This document shows positions 43,427-55,065 of a stretch of DNA of 64,000 nt, one piece after another. The position numbers and the translations under genes were made by a program. The DNA comes from Pseudogymnoascus destructans (Eukaryota; Ascomycota; Leotiomycetes; Thelebolales; Thelebolaceae): NCBI RefSeq assembly GCF_001641265.1, contig NW_020167528.1, positions 1,240,001 through 1,304,000 of the forward strand, read 5' to 3'. The notes under the pieces were generated by a model. It was not told the origin of the DNA. It did not search any database and saw nothing but the letters and a program-made list of their open reading frames with translations. The stretch's first letter is position 1, and the number at the start of each line of letters is the position of its first letter.

Positions 43427-43854
43427 GAGGGTGTGGAGGGGTGTTGGGAGTGGGAGTGGGAGTGGGATTGGGATTGGGATTGGGATGGAGAGATGCGGAG
43501 ATTGGGTCTTGGGGACTGGTATTGGATGATAGATTGGAGGTTGCATTGAGGGGCGTTGCTGGTTGGGATAGAGAGCTGGTGCATAGCCGGATGATAAACG
43601 GAGATAGAGAGATAGATATGAATACACGCACTTCACCCAACTAGCAAGCAGACGTCGCAATGCCTATGAGAACAGCTCATCAGAGTCCAGATTTTTTCCA
43701 TGTAAACAGTATGATTGCTAACAAAACACTTACTCTTCACCCCGGCCAATCCCGACCGCGCGAGCAGTACCCCAAGCCCAACCCATTTTCCCTTCCCCCT
43801 CCCTCAACGCCAGCCCCCCCCCCGCCCTTAAGTCTCTCCAAACCCTATCCACAT
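43427..43854. other. Convergent intergenic region with hexamer microsatellite
   Basis: Shared 3' flank of MMS19 and SPC2. At 43450-43492 there is a G-rich array of GGGAGT (3 copies) and GGGATT (3 copies). It resembles telomeric sequence only loosely and is a microsatellite. Confidence 0.6.
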
Positions 43855-44767
43855 CTACGCCTTCTTCCTCCTCCCCCTCGCCCCCTCCCCCCCAGCTACG
43901 GCACTCCCACTAGCCCTCACAGCCTCCTCAACCGTCTCCCTCAACGCCGCGACCCCCGCCCCCGCACCCCCCGCACTGGCACGCCCTGGATCCGCTTTCC
44001 CTATCACGGGAGCGGCGCCGGCGAGCATCTGCTGGAACGGCAGCGCGACGAAGTGGCCTGCGCTGTCGAACCAGTCTGTGAAGGGGCAGGAGAGGGTTGT
44101 GGTTGTGGCGGTGGGGGCGGAGGCGGATTGGGAGGTTATGGTTAGGGTGTAGGTTGGGGTGTGTTTTTTGGTTGATGTGGAGATGGCGATCTGTGTGTTG
44201 TTAGTTTGGGTCGTGGTGGTGAGTTTGGGGAGGGGGTAATGGGTGACGGGAGGTGATGGGGATGGGGGGTGGGAATGGGAATGGGAATGGGAATGGGGAG
44301 ATGGACAGCTTACCTTATCGCCCGCCTTACTCGTCCCAACATACACCGTCCCCGCCTCCACGAGCCAAACCCACAGCGTCAACGCGCCATTCAGAAGCGT
44401 GTAAAGCGTGACGGCGGCGGCGGAGTAGTACTTTGTCGACTCGAAGCCGAGCTTGTAGTCCCAGCAGAAGCAGGCGGCGCAGATGGCGAAGGCGGAGTAG
44501 CCGAGCGCGAGGCGCACGTCGCCGAGGGTGTGAGATTGCGTGAAGGAGAGGGAGTTAAGGTAGTTGGGGATTGCGTCGTCGGAGGTGTTTTTGAGGTCTG
44601 GGGGGGTTGGTTAGTTTGGTGGTTTGACAGGTGGATGTGCTGGGGAGCTTGGGGGGTGAGAGTTGGAAGGGGAAATAGTGGTGGTGTAGTGATTTTGGAG
44701 GAGTTAGAATTGCAAATAGCGTACCTGACAGTGAATGCACCGTGATCTTCGCATTTGGATCCGACAT
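43855..44767 (-). CDS. SPC2: Signal peptidase complex subunit 2, three exons
   Basis: Exons 44767-44725, 44597-44314 and 44190-43855 join in phase to 220 residues. Seen: MSDPNAKITVHSLSDLKN, the signature FTQSHTLGDVRLALGYSAFA, ICAACFCWDYKLGFESTKYY and AVTLYTLLNGALTLWVW (two membrane helices), then a C-terminal domain with STKKHTPTYTLTI, FTDWFDSAGHFVALPFQ and a basic tail GRRKKA. Known: the SPC25/Spc2 subunit of ER signal peptidase, which helps substrate discrimination and contacts the Sec61 translocon. Odd: the second intron (44313-44191) is 123 bp, a multiple of three, without stops, and contains (GGGAAT)n. An unspliced message would insert 41 residues with a Ser-His run and still read through. 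It shares a divergent promoter with EMC3. Confidence 0.93.
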
Positions 44768-45003
44768 AACTTCTAGAATTGTTGTTATTCGTGTCAAGTT
44801 CTCAGCGCGCGCGACTTTCCACCACGAGACGAGGCTGACAACTCGCGTTGGCGTTTCCGACGATCTGGCTTTAGGACACGCCAGTGACGTGGAAGGCTCC
44901 GCTTAGCTAGACGAAAACTACTCTCAACGTCACCCCTGTGCCACCACAAGAAACCTTCAGCAGCACCACCCTCCCTCGTCGCTGCCGCAGAAACAAGTCA
45001 ATC
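44768..45003. promoter_or_regulatory. Divergent promoter of SPC2 and EMC3 with a UPRE-like site
   Basis: A 236-bp spacer between two ER membrane protein genes. TGACGTGG at 44885-44892 matches the HacA/Hac1 unfolded-protein-response element described in aspergilli (TGACGTGK). One site could serve both genes. Its function here is inference. Confidence 0.45.
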
Positions 45004-45972
45004 ATGGCGCAAGCGGTTGTGCAGACGATCCGAAGGGATCCCCAGTTATTGTGAGTTGGCAACGGGCGGGCGCGGCGCCGAGATTTGCTGGGCTGACTTG
45101 ATGTAGCATATGGATCCTCTTCCCCATCATCACGGTTATGGTACATATACCCTCCCCCCCCCAACTGCCCACCTCAGACACACATACACAATCTAACACC
45201 TCCCCCTTCAAGATCTTAACCGGTGTCCTACGCCACTACGTCACAGTCCTCATCTCCTCGACGCCGAAGAAACTCGACCTCCCCTCGCTGCGCGAGCAGC
45301 GCTCCCTCCAGCGTGGTATCACCTTCCGCCAGAATGCAGCCGTCATCTCCGACGTCGCTTTCCAGGCACGCAAGAACACCCTCGTCTCCGCTTTCCAGTC
45401 TGGTGCATACCTCAAGAACCCCGACGCTAAGGGCCAGCCGCCTGCGAACCCAATGACTGACCCCGCGGCTATGGAGGGCATGATGGGGATGATGAAGGGG
45501 AATATGACGATGATCGTGCCGCAGACTCTCATCATGGGGTGGATCAACGCATTCTTCAGCGGATTCGTCGTTTGTTCGTCCTCCCCCCGCCTCCCATCAA
45601 TCGGAGCAGCAGCTAGACTAACACCCCCCAGTGAAACTCCCCTTCCCCATCACCCCAAAGTTCAAACAGATGCTCCAGGCAGGCGTAGCTACGCGCGACC
45701 TTGACGCCCGCTGGGTGTCCTCCATCTCGCTGTACTTCATCTGCCTCTTCGGCCTACAGACCGTCTTCATCTACCTCCTCGGCAGCGACAACGCGGCGAG
45801 CCAGATGGCGCAGCAGCAGATGGGCGGGCCGCCGCCAGGGGCGAATATGATGGGGCCCGGTGCGGATCCGGATAAGATGTTCCAGGGCGAGGCGGAGAAT
45901 ATCGAGGTCATGGCGCATGAGTATATTTTGGATGGGGTTGAGGATAGGTTGCTGCAGAGTGTGAAGGCGTAG
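45004..45972 (+). CDS. EMC3: ER membrane protein complex subunit 3 (EMC3), four exons
   Basis: Exons 45004-45050, 45107-45140, 45213-45573 and 45632-45972 join in phase to 260 residues. Seen: MAQAVVQTIRRDPQLFIWIL (first helix WILFPIITVMILTGVLRHYV), the conserved basic block LREQRSLQRGITFRQNAAVI, a Met-rich cytosolic loop (AMEGMMGMMKGNM), helix 2 (TLIMGWINAFFSGFVV), LKLPFPITPKFKQMLQAGV, and helix 3 (SSISLYFICLFGLQTVFIYL). Known: EMC3 is the Oxa1/YidC/Get1-superfamily insertase core of the EMC, inserting tail-anchored and multipass proteins into the ER. Donor 3 is GTTCGT, slightly off consensus, but the phase and the VVLKLPFP join support it. Length equals that of family members. Confidence 0.95.
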
Positions 45973-46176
45973 GTGGGGTGAGATGATAATGAATGGGCGT
46001 GTATGATGTATTGGATGATGCTGTCGGATAGACTAGAATTGGCATGGTTTTGGAATACATAATTGTACACATCAAATGAAGCTGAAGAGATGAATTCTAC
46101 TATCTTAAATGCCGGTTTTAATCCTCTTCATACGTTTGGGCGGCAAGAGTGCCCCAAGGAGCTGGCCGTAACCCAA

Positions 46177-48274
46177 CTAAACATCAGTGCTTCCCTCGTC
46201 CGTCCCCGTGAAAATACTCCACACCCGCTTGCTAACACTCTTCCCAACCTCCTTGTCCGTAAACACCCCATCCTTATTCGCGCTCTTCCGCACATGCGTC
46301 AAGGTATCCTTCCCCTCCTTCTTCAGGCCGTCAACCAGCGTCTTGACACTCGGATACTCCGCTGCAATTCCGTACGCAATAGGAGCCGTCACGCGATTGA
46401 CCTCCTGGAGCATCCTGACGTAGGTATCCGGTGCGTCCTCGCCGGTCTTGATCTGCCCGGTCTCCATGCAAAAGGCTGTATCGAGGGCCATACGTTGGCG
46501 GCTTTAGGATGTTAGTTATTGTGCCTAATATGAGGTGATGGTAGACCTACCGATAGGGGATGGTAGCAATATGCTGCGTAAATACCGCGAACCACTCCGC
46601 CGTCTCCACCAGAGCAGTTGTGTGATGAATTAAAACGCCATGAATAACCTGCAGCCGCAGCAACGCATCCTCAATCATATCCTCATCAACATACTCCGCA
46701 GCTTTCTTCCTCGACCTCTGGGAGCTCGTTCCCCCCTCCTCCTCACCCATCTGCCGCCTCACCGCGTCCGTAAACTGGCGATTCCTCACGTTCCTATTCT
46801 TCCTCATCCACGTAGTCAGACCCTCAATAAGATAGATTATCTCGAACCCATCAAACCGCGCCTTCATCCTTAGCACGTGCGAGCCGAGATCTTTCCCCTC
46901 CTCGTTCGTTCCGAGAGCCACGAATTCAGCGGCTGGCATGTAGCAAAGGACGTGTTTCTCGTCTTCAACCACCGAAGGTACAGGTTCCCAGTGTCCCTCT
47001 GCTTCGTTGTACTTTGCATCCACCTTTCTCTTCCACCGTAGCACGTTTTGCACGGTGCCACTACAATCCCACTCCTGGTAGTTAACTCCTATCTTCCCAA
47101 AGAACCCCTCGGCCTGCTGCCTGAGCTTCTCATCGAGGCTAGATGGGAACACCGCAATCATCTCGGGTGTTGCGACTTTCTTGTCGATGCGCAGGGTGTT
47201 GACCTTTGCTAGATCCGCCGCAATCTGTTTGTCTCTCGCCTTACCTTCCCGAACCAGCTGTTTACGCTCAGCTTCAGCCTCCTTCTCGGCCTGCTTCTGT
47301 TCTGCAGTTTTGACGACACGTGTGGGTCTATCAACTTTTGCAGCACTTTTGCCGCTGCCAGGTTTATAGGCGATATACGCAGCAGGAGCACGAGCAATCG
47401 CGGATACTTGACCGGATGCAACCTGGGAGGCCATCACAGCGATATCCGGTAAGTCAAAATCCGAGTCATCGTCGTCGAACACATCCACCGCCGCCTTACT
47501 AACAGTATTTTCAGGTCTGTTTTCTTCAATATCAGATAGATCCTCTCCACGCTCAACCTCTCGCCTCCGTTGACGCCTCCTTTCCTCAGCCAACTGCAGG
47601 AAATCCGGCGACGAAGTAAACGTGATTGGATCATCGTCAAAAACACTCGTCGCCGACCTCTTCAACCCACTCGCCTTCGGTGGCCCAGTAGTGGTTTTGG
47701 AATACGATGGCGCGGCTGAAATATCCGAGACGACTCTCCGAAAACCTTTATCCTTCAACGGAGGCAGCGTCGCGGGTTCTGGCGTCACTCTCTGCCTTTT
47801 GCTTGGGGGAGGGTGTAAGTCTGCGGGTGGGCGCAACGTGTCTGCGATGCCGGAATCAAGAGAATCGTCGGAAAGAAACATAAAATCATTATGCTGTGGC
47901 CTTTTGGAGACCGGTGATGCGGATTCTGGCTCAACTGGTAACTTGCTCCAGTCCCAACCAGTACTCACGGGTGGGCTGCGCGTTGCTTCTGAAACAACAG
48001 CTGGCAACGTCGACACATCCTCGTCGTCGAGACCTATCCACTCCTGCGCCTTTCCACGGACTGTACTCTTAAAGCGTTCGTACGAATCGCTCCTCTTACC
48101 CCCGGTACCACTTGCGTTCGCCTTGGCCGCCACAGACACAGTGTCCGACCCTGCAACTTTGGCGAGCCTTGCAGCCGCCTCTAGGGGCGCCTTATACGTG
48201 TTCCTCGGGCGCACAATCGGCGCTCGAGGAGGCGGACTCGAGCTCGACAAGAGGTCAATGACTTCGATAGGCAT
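46177..48274 (-). CDS. EME1: Crossover junction endonuclease non-catalytic subunit Eme1/Mms4, two exons
   Basis: Exons 48274-46551 and 46501-46177 join in phase to 682 residues; the 49-bp intron has GTAGGT and AAG ends. Seen: an N-terminal IEVIDLLSSSSPPPRAP that looks like a SUMO-interacting motif (VIDL plus Ser), a long disordered basic/acidic region with FTSSPDFLQLAEERRRQRRR, a coiled-coil-prone stretch (TAEQKQAEKEAEAERKQLVR), and the ERCC4-like domain (LEALMVD-type FEIIYLIEGLTTWMRKNRNV, LQVIHGVLIHHTTALVETAE) ending with a helix-hairpin-like region (PIAYGIAAEYPSVKTLVDGL). Known: partner of Mus81, cutting recombination and stalled-fork intermediates. The degenerate nuclease motif is as expected for Eme1. 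Exon 2 is needed for the C-terminal helix-hairpin part. Confidence 0.92.
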
Positions 48275-48836
48275 GGCGTCCTTTGTTTACCCTTACAAAG
48301 GCGGGCCTCAATCGCTGTAGCCAAAATATGGACAGACACCTTTTTCCACTCCCAAAAACCCTCGTGAGCAATTGAAGTCGTTAATCGCGATCCTGCGCGA
48401 CTGATTGATTTCGCAATTTGTTGTTGCCCATCACCCGCGATGTCGATAGGCAGTGACGCGAATGATCCGCGCTATCACATGACCGCGATTAGTGAATTTC
48501 CTATATTTGTGTGACGTCCCTGCATCCCCAATATAAAACTTATGAGCCCGGGATAAACTGCGACACAAAAAGAGCTACTGTACTAAATATCATAATCGCC
48601 CCGCCACTATTCAAATCTGTACCTTTTTTCCCCCCTTCAAACTCACTGCTCCATAAATCCGGCAAGAACGATTCTGGTAAATATCCTCCCAATCCCCAAA
48701 TTTTCCCTCTCTCCAATACCCCGCCAAACCCCGCGCTAAAATTGCTCCCATCCAGAAATAAATATCTCCCAACCCAACCCCCCAGACCACCAGCACTTCC
48801 CTCTCGCCCTCCCCCCCCTCCTCCAGATCATCCGCC
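48275..48836. promoter_or_regulatory. Divergent promoter region, EME1 / MTD1
   Basis: A 562-bp spacer. It contains several CG-rich words (tcgcgatcctgcgcga near 48388, gtgacgcgaatgatccgcgc near 48453), of which gacgcga resembles an MCB-type cell-cycle box core. The 200 bp before MTD1 are pyrimidine-rich, as in fungal leaders. No gene is seen. Confidence 0.4.
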
Positions 48837-50169
48837 ATGGCCAGCGCCGAGCTCCCGCCAACATGCAAGGTCGTCCTCGCCGGGGGCATCGCAAAGGGCC
48901 TCTTGGCTGAGGTGGCAGAGGGCCTGTCGACGCTGAAGACCAAACCACGTGTGATTGGGCTTTTGGCCAATGATGATCCGGCGGCGAAAATGTATGCGGA
49001 TTGGTCGTCTAAGACTTGTATTGAGAAGTGAGTGAGCCGCTTTTTTTTTGGTTTCGTCATGTCTCTTTCTATTTCAAACATATGCCCCGCCATCACGTGG
49101 TTCTCCTTTCACCCCTCCATTTCGTTTTATAAGTCCCCCTCTCAAACCACCACGATTTCATGTTATAAGTTCCCCCTAAATCACCACGCGAAGTAGAAAC
49201 CCCCTCTCCAAAAACACCCACTAACCCCCCCCCCCAAAGCGGCTTCTCCTTCGACCTCCAAACCGTCACCAAAGACACCCTCGAAGACGCCATCCAATCC
49301 GCCAACACCAACTCCCTCATCAACGGCATCCTCGTCTACTACCCCGTCTTCGGCCCCACGCAGGACCGCTACATCCAACAGCTCGTCGCCCTCGACAAGG
49401 ACGTCGAAGGCCTCGCCCACCGCTACGTCTTCAACCTCTACCAGAACATCCGGTTCCTCGACCCTGCGAAGACGCTGAAGTCCATCCTGCCTTGCACCCC
49501 GTTAGCGGCTGTGAAGGTGCTCGAGCACCTCGGGGTGTACAATACCATCCTACCCTACGGCAACCGCCTGCACGGCCGCACAATCACAGTAATAAACCGC
49601 TCCGAAGTAGTAGGCCGCCCCCTCGCCGCCCTCCTCGCCAACGACGGCGCCACCGTGTACTCCGTCGACATAGCAGACGTACAACTCTTCACGCGCGGCA
49701 CAGGCCTAAAACGCTCCCACCACGCCGTGCACGAGAAACCGGGATGGGAGCTAAAGGACTGCTTGCCGATCAGCGATGTGGTGATCAGCGGGGTGCCGGG
49801 GGAGAAGTTTAAGGTGCCGACGGAGCTGATTAGGGATGGGGCGGTGTGTGTGAATTTCTCGAGCGAGAGGAATTTTGATGGGGTGGCGGTGAAGGAGAAG
49901 GCGAGTATTTATGTGCCGGCGATTGGGAAGGTTACTATTGCGGTGCTGTTGAGGAATCAGTTGGTATGTCTTCTTTTTTCTGCGTCTTTTTTACTCTTTT
50001 GTATTTTTTGGGGAGGGGACCGAGGGCTGAAGGTGTGTATGTATGGATGGATGTGTGCTAATAGAAGAAACAGCGCCTCGTACAAAACCAAGCCGCCCGC
50101 CCCGCAGCAATGGAAGCCGCAGTAGAAGCCACCAAAGCCGAAGTCTCGGGCGTCGTAACCCCCATCTGA
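48837..50169 (+). CDS. MTD1: Cytosolic NAD-dependent 5,10-methylene-tetrahydrofolate dehydrogenase, three exons
   Basis: Exons 48837-49027, 49240-49963 and 50074-50169 join in phase to 336 residues. Seen: an N-terminal catalytic lobe (CKVVLAGGIAKGLLAEV, LANDDPAAKMYADWSSKTCI, INGILVYYPVFGPTQDRYIQ), then the Rossmann lobe (ITVINRSEVVGRPLAALLAN, VVISGVPGEKFKVPTE, IYVPAIGKVTIAVLLRN). Known: the yeast enzyme Mtd1 oxidises methylene-THF with NAD for one-carbon supply to purines and is monofunctional. Yeast Mtd1 is 320 residues. The third exon uses the CAG acceptor at 50071-50073 (RLVQNQAARPAAMEAA); the TAG acceptor nine bases upstream would add KKQ. Intron 1 (212 bp) is pyrimidine- and C-rich. Confidence 0.94.
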
Positions 50170-51072
50170 GACCGGCCATCCATCACGTTCCCGTAGGTTT
50201 TCACAAGTCACAGACAATCACTTTGCGCTGCGCCCAGGGGTATGTGGGTGAAGAGGGGTGGGAAGGGAAGGGAATGTTCAACATGAAGCAATGAATAGAT
50301 AGATCAACCAAGGAAGGCCGAAGGGGGGAAAAAAAGACTTTGGATAGGGATGGGGGGGTGCGCGTATATAGACTTTCGTACATGAGTTTTTTTTGGCCCA
50401 TTAATTCTTCGTCTCAGTTACTTATTTGAGGTCAGACGGTTACAGCTTCAGATCACAAAAGTATACATAAACCATCCATTTTACTATCCTACCCCCCCAA
50501 TCCCAAACCAATCTACCCTACCAATCTAGCCCACAAAAAAAAAGCCTACCACCAACCCCCCCAAAAACAAAAGTACAAGCGCCATCCCATGCAGGGTATA
50601 CCCCCCCCCTCCCCCCCATCCATCCTCCTCTCCCACCTTTCATTCGTATTCTCATCTCCATACATCAGCGCTAAAGCAATCCCGCCCAAGCCCAGACAAG
50701 ACAACGAATAAACAAGAACAGACAGTTGTAAAAATAAAAAATAAAAGGCGCCGAGAAATTCAGAGTTGAGTCGAGTCGTCACACATTTCCTCTTCCGTAG
50801 GCGTGGGGGATGTGATTGGGGTAGACAGAGGGATGGTTATCGTAGCACCAACGATGCCGAGCCAGCGCGCACCGCAGCGCACCACTTCCACGTATTCCCC
50901 CAACCCCCCTCAGCGGAGCACTAAAAGCTCTCCTCCCCCTCCTCCACATCCACCCCCCCCACCCGCACCATCCCACCTGTCCCCCCTTCATCCCCTTCCC
51001 CATCCCCATCAATATCCCCCCCCACCTCCCCCAAAATCTCCCCCAAATACCTCCTCAAACTCCTCAACCCCC
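50170..51072. other. Convergent region MTD1 / KCS1, part of it probably KCS1 coding
   Basis: 50170-50920 is the shared 3' flank with many C and A homopolymers and no gene seen. 50921-51072 probably encodes the true KCS1 C-terminus in a shifted frame (see KCS1). Confidence 0.55.
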
Positions 51073-54000
51073 TCAAAAACCCTCTATCCGGCTCCCCCGG
51101 ATGCCTCGGCGGACACCTCCTCCCCACCCCCCCCCAACCCCTCCATTCTCCGCCGTGACGCAGTTTGCGAAATCCGCTATCTTAAAGTCTATATCGCGAC
51201 CTCTTCGGGGGGGTTGGTCGGGGTCAACGGTTGGTGGAGGTGGTGGTGCGCCATTCGCAGCAGCAGTTGCGGCGGCGGCTGCGGTGGCGGTAGAAGCAAC
51301 AATCTCCTCCTCACTAGCCCCGTCATAAAACATCAACAAGCTCGCCGCATAGAACCTATACCCCTCCAACCCCCCAATCAGCACCTCCAACCTCCCAATC
51401 CTTTCCACAAGCCTCCTCACCCTCCTCCTCAGCTCCTCCTCCCCCCCCCTCTTTCCATCCCACAAAAACCGTCTCAACGCGCCCCTAAACCCCTCTCCCT
51501 CGGTGAGATCCCGACCGTAATACTTGTCTTGGAATATATACCCCTGGCTCTCACGATCCCACACCTGCAAGCCGCACACCCGCACACCGAGCGCGCGGGA
51601 GGTCGTAGCAGCGCATTTGCGGCGCTGGGAGGCTTGCTTGGCGGAGTCGGCGTCGACGCCGTATTGGCGGGTGCCCATTTTTAGGTCCATGATGCACGGT
51701 CTCCGCATCCCCGCTGTTAGGTCTTCCAGAAGCAGGAAATACTCCACGCGGGAATCCGGCTGCGTCTGCGTCTGCGCCTCCTTCGGGTTTGCGGGGCGCG
51801 GAAGGACAGGGAGTGGTGGTGGGGTAGGGGCATCGGTGGCAGTAGGAATAATATCTGTATCAACCGGATGTTCGACGATCATGTGGTGGGGTGGGTCCTG
51901 AATAATCGGCAGCGTCGGAAGAGAAGTCGTCGTCTGCAGCGTAGCGGGTATGACCACATCCGGGTCCATAGCAAACACATCCTCCTCCGCATCACCAGTA
52001 TACCCCGGATCATCCGCCTCAGCGAAGTACTTCAGACTCCCCCTGTCCTGTCCCCCCTCCTCCGGCTTGCGGCGAAGTCCACCACTGCTATACCGTCTCT
52101 TCTTCTTCCCCTTCGGTGTCTCGACAGGGGCGACCGTTTCTGCTTCAGGAGCACTCGTGCCAATCTGCTCCGCGAACTCCTCTTCATCGCTCAATACGCC
52201 ATTCTCCCCCTTCCTCGCCTCCGCAACGGCCTCACCGTGGGCACCGCCAGCACCCCCTCCAGGAGCGGTCGGAATAGCAACCCCCCTCCCCATCTTCGTC
52301 GGACTCCCCCCATCCACCCCGCCCCTCCTCAACGCCGCCGCCTTAATAGCCTGCATCCTCAGCGACACATCCTCCTCCCCCTCCCTCCCTCCCAGATTCA
52401 AATTCGAATCCGACGTCGTAGCCCTCAACACCGGCGGCACGGCTCTATGCGCCAAATCACGGCGTAGGTGATGCTGTCCCGGCTTCTTATGCGGCTGCAC
52501 CTGCACCGGCTGTCGCAGGAACGCCTCGCCAAAGACCTCATAGCGGAGTTTGCGATTCACCGTCGTCGCGCCCCAGCTGACAGCATGGCGATCCGAAAGC
52601 GTCGGACGCTCCCCATTAACAGGCTCCGAGGTGCCGCGGCCCGGCTTGTGGTCGGGGGAGACGTGGATGTTGGAGTCGGAGAGGGATTTATACGGCGTCT
52701 CGGTGACCGGGATGGGGCCGCCTTGCATGAAGCTCTTGGGGATGATGTGGCGGTTATCCGCAAAGGTGACTGTAGGCGTCGCGATGGGGCCGGTGGCGAG
52801 GGACTGACTGATGACGCGGGGACGAATGCCGTTTGTGTCGCCGAGAGAGGGTAAGGTGCCGTTCTGGGAGGCTGTTGCTTTGGCGGCGCTGAGCTCGGCG
52901 GCGCCGGCGTTTTTGATGGTTGGTTTGCGCTTGAGTTGTTTCTCGAAGGTGACGTTTAGGACGCCGATGTACCTAAATTACGAATAATCCCATTAGCACA
53001 CACGCTCTCCAACGCACGCACACGAACAACAAGGCGGTGTGCAAGAGCGTGTCTTCTGGGGCTCAGCTTCAAGCCGCCAGCAGCGTGGGGGGCACTGGGG
53101 AGGACCGGGCGGGTGAGTAAATAAAAAGAAAACATACCTCGGCATGAACTTCAACAGCGCAGGATGATAATGCTCAACCGTCTCGTAAAACTGATTCTCG
53201 CGATTATTCAACTGTTTACACACCGCGCGCTTCGAGAAGCGCCAGAGCGTCGTGTGGCCGCCGACTTGGTGTTTATATGGGATGAGCTCGATAGCCTCGA
53301 GCGGCCCGGCCGCCTTGGGGCTCGGCTGCTGCTGCGCCGAGTCCTGTGTCGGTGCGCGCTCGCGCGTCTTCACAGTGTACTCTTGCAATGACGGCCTCCG
53401 CTCCGTGGAAGTAATATCGACATCCTCACCCTGCTCCTGCGTGACAGGAACCTGTTCCTCACCCTCCGCAGACGGATAACTAGCATCGCTAGAACTAAGC
53501 CTATTACTCGACGTCTGCGAGAAGAATCCCGACGCCGACCTTGACTTCGGACTCACAAGCTCCGGCGACAAATTCGCCGGCGTAACATCCTGCTCCACCA
53601 CCTCATGCGGCGCAACCTCATGCTCCACCAGCCACTGCTCCTCCTCCAATCCCCTCTCTCTGCGATCCTTCAACGGCTCCCGACACGGCGGCGTATTATG
53701 CGGAGACTCATCCCCCGGCTCTCGCGACGACTGATGCGGCACAAACAGCGCGGACGAGATCTTCTCCTCGCTGGACTCCTCGTCCGAGTTCGGCGACTCG
53801 ATGCGCGGCTTCTCGTCGCCCGAGGTGGCCGGCGCCGTGCTGTCGTCGGAGGGCACGCTGATGCTCAGATCGGCGGTGGATTGGCGCTCGGAGTCGGTGA
53901 GGGGGATGCTGTTGGAGAAGGAGGAGCCTTTGGTGGCGGCGGGGGTGAGGTTGTGGCGGCTGCGGAGGTCGTCGAGGAGTTGTGCGGGGAGTGTGTTTTG

Positions 54001-55065
54001 TCGCTCTGGTCGCCGCGGTGGCTCGTCGGATTTCCTGGTTGTGTTCGCTCTGCTCATCCTCCCTGCGACAGCGTGATGCCGCGAGGTCGGTGGCGTGGTG
54101 CTCGTCGGTTCAGCTACCGGTAAATCAAAATAGCTGTCCGACACATCCTCCGCAGGAGTCTGCTCAATAGACCCAGCAATAGGAGACAACTTCTCCTCCC
54201 CCTTCGTCTGCGCCTCCCCAGCACCCTCCCCAGCCGCCCCCTTCTCATCCCTCAACCGACTCCTCCTCGCCGTCTCATCCGGCAACCCCTCCTTAAACAA
54301 CCTCACACTATGACTCGACTTCCGACTGCGACTATTATGCGTCTCCCCCGCCAGCGCCTGCGTAATCGACTTCTCCACCTGCCCATCCTCTCCCGGACTG
54401 AGCGCCTCATCGCCAATACTCCACGCCATTCCCGCGCCTGGCATCCTCTGCCCATCCCTCCAGCTGCGGTAATCGGCTCTAAACCCCTCCGTCGGCGGGC
54501 GCTCCGAGATGTCCCCCGGCGCGATCCCCTCGCCGTCGGTAGCGGGTCGCGTATACGTATACCCCGTGTCGCCTGGGTTCGTCATTGCACCTCCGCTGAC
54601 GTCTCGCTGCGCTAAGCTCGCCGTGGTGGTGCCCATCTTCTCGCGCGAGGTGCGCTCCAGCGAGTTGCCGCGCACGCGCATGAAGGCGCGGTGGTCGTGC
54701 AGCAGCGCGTTAACGCTGCTAATATTCATATCATGTAAATTATACCTCGCCGCCTGTTGCGGCAGCGAGAGCGGGCGCATCGTCTGCGCCGCCATATCTT
54801 TCGTTTCTCTCGGCAAGTGTTCCCGTTGCGCCCTATTCAGCAGCGCGTCGTCCCCTACCGCAGCGTCGGCGTTCACAGCACCATCCGCCGTCGTCTCGTC
54901 CACCTCGTACGTCGGGGCGAGCAATTTCGTCAGTGGACTCGACGAGGTGGCGCGGCGCTGAGGGAGGAGTCCACGGGACGAGTTCCCCGCGGCAGCGGCG
55001 GGGGGCCGGGCGCCATTTTGTACGCCGCCCGGGGCGTGGGCGGGCTCCGAGAGGGGCTTCGCCAT
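51073..55065 (-). CDS. KCS1: Inositol hexakisphosphate kinase Kcs1, two exons, C-terminus probably frameshifted
   Basis: Exons 55065-53138 and 52972-51073 join in phase to 1275 residues. Seen: about 600 residues of disordered Ser/Pro-rich sequence, then the IPK-family domain: LIPYKHQVGGHTTLWRFSKR, ENQFYETVEHYHPALLKFMP, the catalytic signature PCIMDLKMGTRQYG (P-x3-D-x-K-x-G), RVCGLQVWDRESQGYIFQDK, ASLLMFYDGA and DIDFKIADFANCVTAE. Known: phosphorylates InsP6 to 5-InsP7, acting in phosphate and stress signalling. The large insert between the first part and PxxxDxKxG is typical of fungal Kcs1. Odd: after ADFANCVTAENGG the frame enters a 9-G run (C9 at about 51129-51137) and stops at 51073. One extra base would continue GEPDRGFLRGLRSLRRYLGE to a stop at 50921, the expected family C-terminus. 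Confidence 0.92.

Noticed and set aside
43440..43495. GGGAGT/GGGATT array considered as an interstitial telomere
   Set aside because: Fungal telomere repeat is TTAGGG; unit and order do not match.
43660..44145. Plus-strand 161-codon frame opposite SPC2
   Set aside because: Pro/Arg-rich shadow of SPC2 exon 3 and its 3' flank.
51868..52471. Plus-strand frames of 173-199 codons inside KCS1
   Set aside because: Antisense shadows of the disordered, GC-biased KCS1 region; Ser/Pro/Arg low complexity.
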